Notes under the pieces: model-generated
What the model saw: only the letters and a program-made list of their open reading frames with translations
Told to the model about the DNA's origin: nothing
Databases searched by the model: none
Made by a program: the position numbers and the translations under genes
Shown: positions 18,934 to 28,828 of the stretch, piece by piece
Position numbering within the stretch: position 1 is the stretch's first letter
Layout of the letters: each line of letters begins with the position of its first letter
Source: JACNIZ01 sp964344765
Lineage (GTDB): Bacteria; Planctomycetota; UBA1135
Length of the DNA: 64,000 bases
Direction: 5' to 3'
Assembly: GCA_964344765.1 (NCBI GenBank)
Contig: CAYFOM010000006.1
Coordinates: forward strand, 1 to 64,000

Positions 18934-21099
18934 ATGAAATCACTCTTCAGCCTTCTTGCTCTCACATGTTCGGCCGAATCCTTGGCCGCCCAAGCCACAT
19001 CTCAAGTCGGCGGCTGGACCGAACCCATCTGGGAAACCCACGGCCAATTTAGCCTCAATGACGGCAATTCGGTTATGGATTGCACAGGCGACGGCATCCA
19101 AGACATATTGGTTCATGCCGACGGCTATGTTTCCTTTTTAATCGACGGCAAGTCCGGCGCGGTTTGGGCTAGTTCCGATCCAAATTCAAGTTGGACGCTT
19201 GCCGATGTCCATGATCTTGACGGCGACGGCGTCGGTGAGGTGATTTGGCGATATCCCAACTACGCCGAAGCAGCCGGTTTTGCCCAAGGTAGGATCGACG
19301 TTATTCAAGGCGGCAGCGGCCAATTGCTTTGGTCATTAGTGGGGGCCTTGAATGATCAACGGTTGTCACAGTATTTGATCTATGAAGACTTTGACGGTGA
19401 CGGAATCGTGGATCTACTCACATGGAATCCCTATTACCACACAACAGCTCTGCATGGAGCAAGCGGAACGAATTTATGGAGTCATCCTCAAGGAATCCAG
19501 TACGACTGCCATCTCACCCCCGATCGCAATCAAGATGGGGTTCCAGAAATCGTTTATGGAAGTCTTGACGGAATGAACATTTTGGATGGTGCTAGCGGAA
19601 CCCCGTCATGGACCGTCTCCAATCCGAATGACATTCAGGAGCGATTCCAAGTAGTCGGCAATTGGGATTTAAATGGCGATGCTGTATTGGATTTGGTCCT
19701 CCGTGCACCTTGGTGGCGAAACCCGATGGCTGGTACTGAGGCTGGTTGCATTCTCGCCTTGGATGGTGTTGACGGAAGCCAGATTTGGATGGCGCAAGGT
19801 GTTTTCAGTGACGCTCAACTCGGCAAGCGCGTGGAAGTCTTCGATGCAAACGGCGACGGTACGCCGGACTTCTTGAGTTTGTCTCGCGAATACCAAACCG
19901 TCGTGAATGGCCAAACGGGAACACCTTTGTGGGAAGATTTCTCAAGGCTGAAGTCGGCGAAGGAAGAACACAATCACGTTCTCGATCTCACCGGCGACGG
20001 AATCCCAGATGTCCTCCTGCGTACCCGCACCCTTCCCGGTCCGTTAAGAATGCTGGACGGCTCAACCGGCATTGAAGTATGGTCTCAGGAGCCAGCCGAC
20101 AACTTTTCCATTTGGGAAAACGTCTTTATGCGCGATCTTGATGGCGACGGTGATCTTGACGTGGTAGCCGGTTCACCCAATTGCAATGATAAGCAGGGCT
20201 ATATGGCTGCTATGGACGCAGCCACAGGCCAATTGATGTGGAGTGTCTTTGGGCCAAGCGGTAAATATGGTTTGGGCCAAAACATGCATGTATGGCAACC
20301 GGCTGGATCGGCAGCAATGGAAGTCGTCGCCCGGCTGCACCTCGACGTGAACGAATCTGGCATACGTGGCTACTCCGGGGTGGACGGATCCGAAACCTGG
20401 CGTTTCGATGAAGGATGCGGAGTCTACCCTGGGGTCGAGTGGCAAATCCAAGACCTAAACGGGGATGGCTTTGATGAAATTATTGAGTATCAGAGTTATT
20501 ACCCGGATGAGATTCGCATTTTTGAGCCAGCCGGTCGCACCATGCGGAACAAAATCATTGCCTTCCGCAAGTTTTTGGTCAATCTGTCGATCGGCGATGA
20601 CGTGGATGGTGATGGCTGCAAGGACTTGATCGCGATGTTCGACAACTCTTGGTTAGCGCCGGATCCAATCATGGCGTTTTCCAGTTATCAGAATGATTAC
20701 ACGACTGGGCTGACCTTAATCGGCGGCGATCACTCGGTTGCCAATGGTGGATCCACTCTCATTCATTTGAAAGCACCCATTTACTTAAGCAATGAGTGGT
20801 ATCGCCTGCTCATCTCCGGGGAAACCGGTGCTTACCAAGTAGGTTCGGTGGAAATCCCACTCGCTGACGGCAAGTGGCTCCAGCACACCTTGGCCGCTCA
20901 GTCTTACCCGGATGCATTCATTGCACCAATGGGCAGGCTAAATAAAGATGCAGAAGCTAACTTAGCAATCGTTACTTCTGCCGGGGATCTGCCAGCAGCA
21001 TTGGCGGGAACAGATGTTCATATTTGTGTGCTGATTGAAGATCGCTCCGGCATCAAATTAGCCTCCACCGGCGCAGAAACCATTCAGATCCTGCCATAG
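18934..21099 (+). CDS. Secreted FG-GAP/VCBS repeat protein, copy 2 of 3
   Basis: The 721-residue paralogue of copy 1 has a signal peptide (MKSLFSLLALTCSAES, cleaved near AQA), and repeated DLDGDGVGEV, DFDGDGIVDLL, DANGDGTPDFL and DLTGDGIPDVL calcium loops in matching positions. The C-terminal beta domain is again present (LQHTLAAQSYPDAFIAPMG). The close spacing of 17 bases from copy 1 suggests one transcript. Base composition is slightly more AT-rich than copy 3, so the copies have diverged for some time rather than arisen by recent duplication. Confidence 0.85.
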   Translation: MKSLFSLLALTCSAESLAAQATSQVGGWTEPIWETHGQFSLNDGNSVMDCTGDGIQDILVHADGYVSFLIDGKSGAVWASSDPNSSWTLADVHDLDGDGVGEVIWRYPNYAEAAGFAQGRIDVIQGGSGQLLWSLVGALNDQRLSQYLIYEDFDGDGIVDLLTWNPYYHTTALHGASGTNLWSHPQGIQYDCHLTPDRNQDGVPEIVYGSLDGMNILDGASGTPSWTVSNPNDIQERFQVVGNWDLNGDAVLDLVLRAPWWRNPMAGTEAGCILALDGVDGSQIWMAQGVFSDAQLGKRVEVFDANGDGTPDFLSLSREYQTVVNGQTGTPLWEDFSRLKSAKEEHNHVLDLTGDGIPDVLLRTRTLPGPLRMLDGSTGIEVWSQEPADNFSIWENVFMRDLDGDGDLDVVAGSPNCNDKQGYMAAMDAATGQLMWSVFGPSGKYGLGQNMHVWQPAGSAAMEVVARLHLDVNESGIRGYSGVDGSETWRFDEGCGVYPGVEWQIQDLNGDGFDEIIEYQSYYPDEIRIFEPAGRTMRNKIIAFRKFLVNLSIGDDVDGDGCKDLIAMFDNSWLAPDPIMAFSSYQNDYTTGLTLIGGDHSVANGGSTLIHLKAPIYLSNEWYRLLISGETGAYQVGSVEIPLADGKWLQHTLAAQSYPDAFIAPMGRLNKDAEANLAIVTSAGDLPAALAGTDVHICVLIEDRSGIKLASTGAETIQILP

Positions 21100-21201
21100 T
21101 CAGCCTGTGGTCGTTCATAAACGCACGAATCGGGAGCGTGGAGCAGCAAAACTTAGCGGCATAACGTTTGCACAGGTTCGGTTCTCTATCTCCCAGAGAA
21201 G

Positions 21202-23373
21202 ATGACCGCAAAATTCACGCTCCCAATTTTCACTTTCGGGTTGGCATTGCTTTCGCCGGCCTCATCCCACGCTCAAGAACCCGTTGGTGGTTGGTCTATG
21301 CCTGAATGGCAGACCGACTTTCAACACGCCGGTGCCGATTTATGGAACGTCATGGACTGCACCGGCGACGGTGTCGACGACGTTTTGTTCGCCAGTGAGT
21401 ACTTCGGTCGGCGCATTACGCTGCTGGATGGCATCACCGGCGAGCTGGTGCTGCAGTCCGATTACGCAGTGGGGGGCACCGCCAAAGCGGAGGTGCATGA
21501 CGTCGATGGGGATGGCGTCGGCGATGTGATTTTTCGCTATCCGTATTACTCCACCCCGCTGCTGACCGAGGCTGGAAAGATCAAAGTTGTGCAAGGCGGA
21601 ACCGGTGCGGAGTTGTGGTCGCATACCGGCACGCAAACTTCGCAGAATCTGTCGGACAACGTCGAATACACCGATTTAGACGGTGACGGCAACGTCGACT
21701 TGGTGGCTCATAACTTGGGTTATGACACGGTTGCGCTGCAAGGGCATAGCGGCGGATTGCTGTGGGCTAGCAGCGATCCCATCAGTGAAATCAAATGGGT
21801 TCCTGACCGGACCGGCGATGGAATTGAAGAACTGATCGTTCAACTCAACGGCCCGACCGTGGACTTGCGCAACGGTGCAAGCGGAGCGTCGTTGTGGCCG
21901 AACCCAGGAAGTTACGGATTGCAGGCACCGTATAAGGTCCACGCAGTTGCCGACCTCACCGGCGACGGCGCCGGCGACTTTTTGTTTACCAATCCCGATC
22001 ACGACAATACCTACGCCAATGCCGGCGGCATCGTTGCGATCAATGGCTCCAACGGCCAGCTCCATTGGTTCCACGAAGGCGATGACCACCAAATCGAAGT
22101 CGGCACACGCGTCGAAATGTTCGACGCCACCGGCGACGGCACCGATGACGTCGTCAGTTTGTCCGGCAGCGACCAGCGCTTGCTCAATGGTGTGACTGGA
22201 GTGGTTTATTGGTCGCGCAGCTATCAACTTAAGTCGCCGAAGTCCAAGTTCCAGCAAGTTGCGGATCTAAACGCCGACGGATCGAGCGACCTATTGTTGC
22301 GCACCAAAGGTCCGTTGGTCGCGCTTCGCAGTCAGACCGGAAACGAGATGTGGTCAACTGATTCCCCCGACGGCACCTCGCCCTGGCGCGACGTCATCCT
22401 CGCTGACGTTGAGGGGGACGGCACAACTGAAATCGTCGCCGGGTCACCCGAATGCTTGGCATCTTTCGGCGTGTTGGCGGTATTAAACGGCAGCGACGGC
22501 AGCTACCGCTGGCAAGCTCAAGGCGTAGCCGATGAAAACCGCATCGGCGGCAAGATTGCTTTGACGCAATCGGCAATTTCCGGTCAGTTGGAAATTGCGA
22601 CTCGCTTCCACGGCGACGAGAGCAATGCGGGCATTCGCATGTACAGCGCCGACAGCGGGCAAGAGGTTTGGCGCGCGGACTTTGTCAGCGAAACCACCGA
22701 TAAGGTGGAGTGGCAGGTGCACGACCTCGCTGGGAACGGCAGCGAGCAGATTATTGAAATTGATTCCAACTTCAACACTCGTGTACACGTTTTTGATCCG
22801 GCAACGCGCACCATTCGCAACCGTGTGTTTGCCTTGCTGCGCACCTTGGACGAATTTGGCGTAGGCGGCGACATCGACGGCGACGGTTTCCGCGATCTGG
22901 TCATGATCGATATCGAGGGTTTCGACCCAATGATTCGGGTGATGACCTTTTCCAGTATGCAAGACACCTATTCCTCGGGTTTGAGTGTTGTAGGTGGCTC
23001 GCATTCGGTCACCCATGGCGGCTTTACCGCAATTGGCGTAACCGCGCCGCAGCGATTCAAAAACCATCCGTACCGCCTCATGATGTCTGGCAACGGCGCC
23101 GGCTACACCCGCGTGGTTTGGGCCGACGTACCGCTCGCCGATGGCGATCTGCTGCAACAAACCTTGGCGGTCGACAGTTTCCCAGCACCTTTTCACGACG
23201 CCATTGGCTGGCTGGATAACCAGGCCAAGGCGGAAATCATCATCAACACTCTACCCGGCGACATCCCGGCCAAACTTGCTGGCCGCACCCTGGCCATCGC
23301 CGTGTTGATCGAGGCACCCAGCCATGCGCCGTGGTACAGCTCGGGCGTGGAATTCCTGACGATCAAGCCTTAA
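21202..23373 (+). CDS. Secreted FG-GAP/VCBS repeat protein, copy 3 of 3
   Basis: The 723-residue paralogue of copies 1 and 2 has a signal peptide ending near SHAQ, the same first block (EPVGGWSMPEW, compare EPVGGWYRPNW in copy 1), and calcium loops DCTGDGVDDVL, DVDGDGVGDVI, DLDGDGNVDLV and DATGDGTDDVV. The C-terminal domain matches (LLQQTLAVDSFPAPFHD). A gap of 102 bases separates it from copy 2, leaving room for its own promoter. The calcium loops imply that folding depends on external calcium. Confidence 0.85.
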   Translation: MTAKFTLPIFTFGLALLSPASSHAQEPVGGWSMPEWQTDFQHAGADLWNVMDCTGDGVDDVLFASEYFGRRITLLDGITGELVLQSDYAVGGTAKAEVHDVDGDGVGDVIFRYPYYSTPLLTEAGKIKVVQGGTGAELWSHTGTQTSQNLSDNVEYTDLDGDGNVDLVAHNLGYDTVALQGHSGGLLWASSDPISEIKWVPDRTGDGIEELIVQLNGPTVDLRNGASGASLWPNPGSYGLQAPYKVHAVADLTGDGAGDFLFTNPDHDNTYANAGGIVAINGSNGQLHWFHEGDDHQIEVGTRVEMFDATGDGTDDVVSLSGSDQRLLNGVTGVVYWSRSYQLKSPKSKFQQVADLNADGSSDLLLRTKGPLVALRSQTGNEMWSTDSPDGTSPWRDVILADVEGDGTTEIVAGSPECLASFGVLAVLNGSDGSYRWQAQGVADENRIGGKIALTQSAISGQLEIATRFHGDESNAGIRMYSADSGQEVWRADFVSETTDKVEWQVHDLAGNGSEQIIEIDSNFNTRVHVFDPATRTIRNRVFALLRTLDEFGVGGDIDGDGFRDLVMIDIEGFDPMIRVMTFSSMQDTYSSGLSVVGGSHSVTHGGFTAIGVTAPQRFKNHPYRLMMSGNGAGYTRVVWADVPLADGDLLQQTLAVDSFPAPFHDAIGWLDNQAKAEIIINTLPGDIPAKLAGRTLAIAVLIEAPSHAPWYSSGVEFLTIKP

Positions 23374-23424
23374 GTCGGAGTCGGCGCGCGCCGTGCGCCG
23401 GGCAAAAGCTGGTAGGCTTTGCGC

Positions 23425-25224
23425 ATGAAACTGCGCGAAGCAAAGGTCGCAAACACGATCGCCTCGGTCGCTGCCTGGTGGGCATTGGCGGCCGGGGCGG
23501 TGCTTTTGAGTGGATGTTCCGGCGAGGAATCCGGCGGCGACACGCGGAGAAGTTTGGTTGGGCATTCGAGCGATACCGCGGCGATGCAGCCAAAGGATGG
23601 CTCGCTGTCGGCGGAGCAGGCTGCGTTTGATGTTTTGCATTACGACTTGCAGCTTCAAGTCAAACCAGATGAACGGGAGATCCATGGTGCGCTAACCATC
23701 ACCTTTGAAGTCGTGGAAAAGTTGCCAACACTGGTGCTGGATCTGGATGCTCGCTTGACCGCAACCTCCATCGCGCGCGTACTTGAGTTAGAAGGCACGG
23801 CATCCACCGACTCCGAATTACGCGAACTTGCCTTCGAGCAACGCGCCGGGCGCTTGTTCGCGCACTTCGCCGAACCGCTTGCCGTCGGCAGCGAGGCTGT
23901 GGTGCGGATTGAATACGGTGGCGTGCCGCGCGTTGCGCCGAATCCGCCGTGGGAGGGGGGATTTCAATGGGAGCGCACCTTGCGCGGCGAGCATTGGATC
24001 GCGACCAGTTGCCAGATGGAGGGCGCGGATTTGTGGTGGCCTTGCAAGGATCATCCGTCCGACAAGCCGGAAGGGTTTGATTTGCACATTCGAGTTCCGC
24101 AGCCGTTGGTGGTTGCAAGTAACGGTCGCTTGCAGAAGGTGGAGCTGCACGAGGATCAAACGCGCACTTATCACTGGAAGCTGGAAGTGCCGATCCCCAA
24201 CTACACCGTTGCGTTGAACATCGCGCCTTATGAGTTGATCGAAGACACTTTCGAGTCAGTGAGCGGAGGCACTTTCCCGGTGAAGTTTTGGCTGCTGCCT
24301 GAAAACGTCGAAAAGGGGCGCGAGATTCTGCCCGAATTCATGGACCATATCCGCTTCTTTGAAAAGCATCTTGGTCCCTATCCGTTCCGCAGTGAAAAGT
24401 ACGGCATTGTCGATACGCCGCACCTCGGAATGGAGCACCAAACCATCATTGCTTATGGAAATAAGTTCCAACCTTTCAAGTGGGGTTTCGATTGGTTGCA
24501 CCATCACGAAGCGGCGCATGAGTGGTTCTCGAACTTGGTCACCGCGCCGAATTGGAATGACTTTTGGATTCACGAAGGCTTCGGAAGCTACGTTCAAAAG
24601 CTATACGTCGAAGAAAAGAAAGGGTCCGACGCTTACCGCAATTACTTGCGCGATGTGCGCGGTTTGATTTTGAATCAGCGCGCCGTCGCACCGCGCGAAT
24701 CGCGATCTTCCGCCCAAATGTTTTTCGTCGACCTAAATCAGCCGGTCGGCCAACGAGTTTCGGATAGCGATATCTACTACAAAGGCGAATGGGTGCTGCA
24801 CACTCTGCGCTGGCTGATCGGCAAAGACGCTATTCTGCGCACCTTCCGTAAAATGTGCTATCCAACGCCGGAAGCCGAAGCGTCGACCGATGGCAGCGCG
24901 GTGCACTTTTTCACAACCGACGATTACCTAGCCTTAGTCGAAGCCGAAACCGGCGAAGATTTAGATTGGTTTTTTGAGTTGTACCTACGCCAGCAAACTC
25001 TTCCCGAACTCCACGCCGAACACGCCGACGGCAAGCTCAAGCTGTCGTGGAAGGTGCCCGCAGGTCAACAGTGCTTGCTTCCGGTGGAAGTCATCGTCGG
25101 CGGCATCCCCAAGAGGGTGGAGATGGTCAACGGCAGCGCCGAGATTGATGTACCCAACGGCGTTGCCGTAGACATCGATCCATTTGATCGCATTCTGCGG
25201 GTCAACAACAGCGGAGCGCGATGA
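23425..25224 (+). CDS. M1-family metallo-aminopeptidase, lipoprotein
   Basis: The 599-residue protein has a lipoprotein signal ending in LLSGC (C31) and a gluzincin catalytic domain: the exopeptidase motif GMEHQ (335-339), the zinc motif HEAAH (361-365) and the third ligand Glu384 in FWIHEGFGSY, giving the HExxH-18-E spacing of family M1. It is expected to trim N-terminal residues from peptides at the outer face of a membrane. M1 members are often 600-900 residues; this one lacks the large C-terminal helical domain. ATG 23425 is preferred over a TTG two codons earlier. The gene converges with the sulfatase gene, eight bases apart. Confidence 0.9.
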   Translation: MKLREAKVANTIASVAAWWALAAGAVLLSGCSGEESGGDTRRSLVGHSSDTAAMQPKDGSLSAEQAAFDVLHYDLQLQVKPDEREIHGALTITFEVVEKLPTLVLDLDARLTATSIARVLELEGTASTDSELRELAFEQRAGRLFAHFAEPLAVGSEAVVRIEYGGVPRVAPNPPWEGGFQWERTLRGEHWIATSCQMEGADLWWPCKDHPSDKPEGFDLHIRVPQPLVVASNGRLQKVELHEDQTRTYHWKLEVPIPNYTVALNIAPYELIEDTFESVSGGTFPVKFWLLPENVEKGREILPEFMDHIRFFEKHLGPYPFRSEKYGIVDTPHLGMEHQTIIAYGNKFQPFKWGFDWLHHHEAAHEWFSNLVTAPNWNDFWIHEGFGSYVQKLYVEEKKGSDAYRNYLRDVRGLILNQRAVAPRESRSSAQMFFVDLNQPVGQRVSDSDIYYKGEWVLHTLRWLIGKDAILRTFRKMCYPTPEAEASTDGSAVHFFTTDDYLALVEAETGEDLDWFFELYLRQQTLPELHAEHADGKLKLSWKVPAGQQCLLPVEVIVGGIPKRVEMVNGSAEIDVPNGVAVDIDPFDRILRVNNSGAR

Positions 25225-25231
25225 TTTTCGA

Positions 25232-27823
25232 TTAGTTCCGACTCTTATGGATAGAAGATGGAGTGGAGCGCAGTTCTTCCAGCTCCGCCATCAACCGATT
25301 CACAATCTCCGGCCGTTTCGCCGCCAAGTTGTTGCGCTGACCTAAATCTCTGCGCAAGTTGTACAGCTCCACCGGACCGTCGTCGTCGGCCGGGTAGTTG
25401 TGACGCTTCTCCCACGCTTTGTTGCGGCCGGACATGTAGCCGTGTTTGTGGGCAATCAAAAGCCAATCTCCAGATCGCAACGCATACTGATCTTTGCGCG
25501 TGTTGTGCACATGCTTGGCGCGAACGGATTGGGCATTGCCGGTGAGCAGCGGCAGCAAGCTGATCGAATCTTCGGCGGCGTGTTCATCCGGAAGTTCAAA
25601 TCCGATGAGGTCGGCCAGCGTCGCCATCAAATCGATCTGCGATACCAATGCGGTATTGACGGAGCCTGGATCGGTGGTGCCCGGATACTTGATCACGAAC
25701 GGCACATGATGTCCGCCTTCGTAAATGTCACGCTTCAAACCACGCAGCGGAAAGGCGGACCAATGGCCGAATTTCTGATCGCGCGCGTAAGCATATTTTT
25801 CCGGACCGTTGTCGGCGCTGAAGATCACCAGCGTATTTTCAGCCTGACCGCTTTCTTTCAGCGCGCGTAGCAGCTGACCCACGGAGTCATCGGTTTCGAC
25901 TACGAAGTCACCATAAGGTCCGGCCTGGGATCGGCCGTCGAATTCGTCATTCGGAATGATCGGAGCGTGGGGCGACGGGAAGGCAAAGTACAAAAAGAAC
26001 GGCTGCTCGGATTCGGCTTGTGCATGAATGAACTCCACGCCGCGCTGCGTGGTGGTCGGAATGTTCTGATACGGATCCCAACCCGAATAAGCCCAACCCG
26101 GACGGCATTCCCAGCTGCCTTCTTTGATCTTCTTCCATTTCGACGTGTCGCATTTCACATCCGGCGTTTGCAACATGCGGTCGTTTTCAATCCACGCATA
26201 CGGCGGGAAATTGATCACCGCATCGCCGAAGTAGGAATCAAATCCATGAGCAAGCGGTCCATCGGGAATCGCAGCACTCCAGTCATAAGCGTCGGCGGTT
26301 TTGATTTGATCCCATCCAAATCCCAAATGCCACTTACCGATCGCCGCCGTGCGATAACCTGACTGCTGCATCATTTCCGCCATCGTTAAGCGCTCGGCGG
26401 CAAACACCGATCCACCCATCGGTCCGACGATGCCATGGAAATCGCGCCAGTGATAACGCCCGGTCAACAACGCATAGCGCGACGGCGTGCAAATGCCAGA
26501 CGACGAATGTCCATCGGTGAAACGCATGCCCTCGGCGGCGAGTTGATCTAAATTCGGCGTTGGGATTTTGGAATCCGGGTTGTAACAACCCAAATCGCCG
26601 AAGCCCAAGTCGTCGGCGTAGAGAATCAGCACATTCGGTTTACGCGCGACCTTGGATTGCGGCGCCGCCAACGGCAGGCAAACGTTAAAAGGCAGATGCA
26701 GGCTGGGTTCAGCATGGGCGTCGGCAAATGGATTCTTCACCGAACATGCGGCGTATAAATGTGTCGGCGCGCCTGAAGCATCGCGCAACACAAACGGCCG
26801 CTCTAAGTGCGCAACCGGCGTTTCGGCACCATCGCTCCACGTCAGCTTGCGCGGGCTGATGTTGTTATCCGGCGGCACTTGCCAGTCGATGGATTCGCCA
26901 TTCCATTTGCCGCGCACATAGCTGATACCGGGCGTGCCGGAAACGTGTCCATTCCAATCTTTGACCGCGGCATAAACCCAATCACCCTGCACCCAAACAC
27001 AAGGATCTTCGGCGCGCAGTTCCGCCGGGAACAACAACGAATCCTGGGCCACAAACGGCCCTTCCGGACGGTCCGCCAACGCCCATCCATGAATCATGCG
27101 GCCATGATTGGGCTCATCGTTTCGACCCTTCAGCACCAACAAAAACCGTCCATCCGGTAGCTGGCAAACGCCAGGGTTCACCAAGTAATGGCGCAACGGA
27201 CCACTCGGCGGTTCAATGATCGGCCGCGGATGACGCACCCAAGGCCCTTCCAGCGAATCCGCCACCGCCACGCCGATTCGCTGATTGATGATGTGATCCC
27301 ACCAATCCACCCGCCACTCCTGATCGGGAGTCGGACCGGCGTCGTGATTGGCGATGAAGTACAGGTAATAACGGTCCTTGCCAGTCGTCGGATCCGTCAT
27401 CCGCGTGATGCAAGGGTTGTGCGCATTGATCGCATCCCAACGCGTGCCGGCCGGATTGCCAAATCCTTCCAATACCACCTCCTGATGCTCAAACGGCCCC
27501 TCCGGCCGCGCCGCCGTCGCCCGCGCAATCTGACTTTCATAAAGCCAGCCACGCATGCCACGCTCATTTAGCCGACGCCACCGCGCATTAAACATGTGGT
27601 AGTCGCCATCCTCACCCTGAACCACCGAGCCACCCCATTGAAACCAATCCGGATCGGCAAACACATGCGGTCGCGCCTGGTGATCCTCCAAGCTTGCGCG
27701 ACTTTCCATCGGTAGGGGCAGCACCTTCCCTGGTGAACCAGCTGGCGATGGGCTTTGCGAGGCGAGGTTTGGGGCGAAGCCAAAACCGGCCAGCAGGCAC
27801 AGGAGGTAGACGAAACGGAGCAT
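25232..27823 (-). CDS. Secreted GH43/GH117-like propeller fused to type I sulfatase
   Basis: The 863-residue product has a signal peptide (about 1-22), a five-bladed beta-propeller of glycoside-hydrolase type (about 50-365; repeated blade motifs such as ADSLEGPWVRH, ADRPEGPFVAQ and AEDPCVWVQG) and a type I sulfatase (about 395-863). The sulfatase has the calcium-binding DD in ILYADDLGFGD, the formylglycine cysteine in C445-T-P-S-R and the GKWHLG and SADNGP blocks. The two domains are normally separate proteins; joined they suggest attack on one sulfated glycan. I cannot tell whether the propeller hydrolyses or only binds sugar. The gene is divergent from 27928 with 104 bases between them. Confidence 0.85.
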   Translation of the reverse strand: MLRFVYLLCLLAGFGFAPNLASQSPSPAGSPGKVLPLPMESRASLEDHQARPHVFADPDWFQWGGSVVQGEDGDYHMFNARWRRLNERGMRGWLYESQIARATAARPEGPFEHQEVVLEGFGNPAGTRWDAINAHNPCITRMTDPTTGKDRYYLYFIANHDAGPTPDQEWRVDWWDHIINQRIGVAVADSLEGPWVRHPRPIIEPPSGPLRHYLVNPGVCQLPDGRFLLVLKGRNDEPNHGRMIHGWALADRPEGPFVAQDSLLFPAELRAEDPCVWVQGDWVYAAVKDWNGHVSGTPGISYVRGKWNGESIDWQVPPDNNISPRKLTWSDGAETPVAHLERPFVLRDASGAPTHLYAACSVKNPFADAHAEPSLHLPFNVCLPLAAPQSKVARKPNVLILYADDLGFGDLGCYNPDSKIPTPNLDQLAAEGMRFTDGHSSSGICTPSRYALLTGRYHWRDFHGIVGPMGGSVFAAERLTMAEMMQQSGYRTAAIGKWHLGFGWDQIKTADAYDWSAAIPDGPLAHGFDSYFGDAVINFPPYAWIENDRMLQTPDVKCDTSKWKKIKEGSWECRPGWAYSGWDPYQNIPTTTQRGVEFIHAQAESEQPFFLYFAFPSPHAPIIPNDEFDGRSQAGPYGDFVVETDDSVGQLLRALKESGQAENTLVIFSADNGPEKYAYARDQKFGHWSAFPLRGLKRDIYEGGHHVPFVIKYPGTTDPGSVNTALVSQIDLMATLADLIGFELPDEHAAEDSISLLPLLTGNAQSVRAKHVHNTRKDQYALRSGDWLLIAHKHGYMSGRNKAWEKRHNYPADDDGPVELYNLRRDLGQRNNLAAKRPEIVNRLMAELEELRSTPSSIHKSRN

Positions 27824-27927
27824 CGCAGGTCATCGTAGCCTCTGCTCGAATAGGCTCTCAATTTGATGAGCCCATGAGCAAGGGTTACCGAGGCGAATCC
27901 ATCGGCTAATCACATAGGTATATCCCC

Positions 27928-28791
27928 ATGCGACTTCCTTTCTCGCCGTTGTTGCTGGCCGCCGGATGCAGCTTTGTTGGTTCTTGGAGCTGCGGCGGTC
28001 AGGAGCACGAATCGTTGCGGCCGCAAGCATTTGCCGATGCCGTAGAGACCCTGCTCCAACTGGGTGAAGTCGACGACCGGCGGGTGGTGATCTTTAGCAG
28101 CTTGCAAATCGAACGGCTGCAATCCGCGGTCGAGTTGCTCAACGACAAACCCAAAACCGTTGCCGTCCTCAACCCGGGTCAACCCAACTGGCGGCCCCAG
28201 CTTCACGTCGACGTAATGGAATGGAGTACAGACGCGCTGCAAGTGCGGGCGCTTTATTACGGACCTCCGGTTCAAGAAGCCTTTTACCAACTGACCGCCG
28301 ACGGCCGAATTTTCGACGTCACCCAAGCGACCGAAACTGGTTCCCTCGCCGACTTCGATCATCAACGCCTGAACCAAAGCCTTTCCCGAATCAGCGAGGA
28401 AGGCCGGCTTTCGACGAAGTCCCTACTGACCTTTTTGGAAACTCCGCTGGCGTGGGGCGAAGGCTGGATTCCCGATTCCTACTACGCGCCGCGCGAATTT
28501 GAGCTGAGTTTGCTGACCAAGGAAAACTGGCGCAATGCTTTCCGGCTCATTCCGATATCCGGCGAAGAAGATTTGGGCTATCACCACTGGTCTCTGGTCA
28601 CATCGCCGGGCACCGGGCGCCAGTTTTTGCAAGTGGAATTCACCGCCGGAGGCATGGGCTACGTGGTTTGCAAGTTGCAACCCGAGGGCGATGCGCTGGT
28701 CGGGGAAGGTCATTGGGCAAGCCGCTGTGGAAACTGCAACGGCAAGCCAAACCCACAGCCGGTGCGCTTCGAGCGGGTCAAGCCTCATTAA
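27928..28791 (+). CDS. Hypothetical secreted protein or lipoprotein
   Basis: I do not recognise this family. The 287-residue product starts with a basic end and hydrophobic segment (MRLPFSPLLLAAGCSF); LLAAGC is a possible lipobox, with cysteines at residues 14 and 22. The middle has alternating beta-rich sequence, and the C-terminus has a CGNC pair inside SRCGNCNGKPNP, which could form a disulfide or bind a metal. The phrase VQEAFYQLTADGRIFDVTQ resembles structural rather than enzymatic proteins. It precedes the giant metallopeptidase gene by 37 bases on the same strand and is probably co-transcribed. Confidence 0.6.
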   Translation: MRLPFSPLLLAAGCSFVGSWSCGGQEHESLRPQAFADAVETLLQLGEVDDRRVVIFSSLQIERLQSAVELLNDKPKTVAVLNPGQPNWRPQLHVDVMEWSTDALQVRALYYGPPVQEAFYQLTADGRIFDVTQATETGSLADFDHQRLNQSLSRISEEGRLSTKSLLTFLETPLAWGEGWIPDSYYAPREFELSLLTKENWRNAFRLIPISGEEDLGYHHWSLVTSPGTGRQFLQVEFTAGGMGYVVCKLQPEGDALVGEGHWASRCGNCNGKPNPQPVRFERVKPH

Positions 28792-28828
28792 CCCTCCGAT
28801 CGGGTAGGCTGGACGGCCGCCCGATCCG

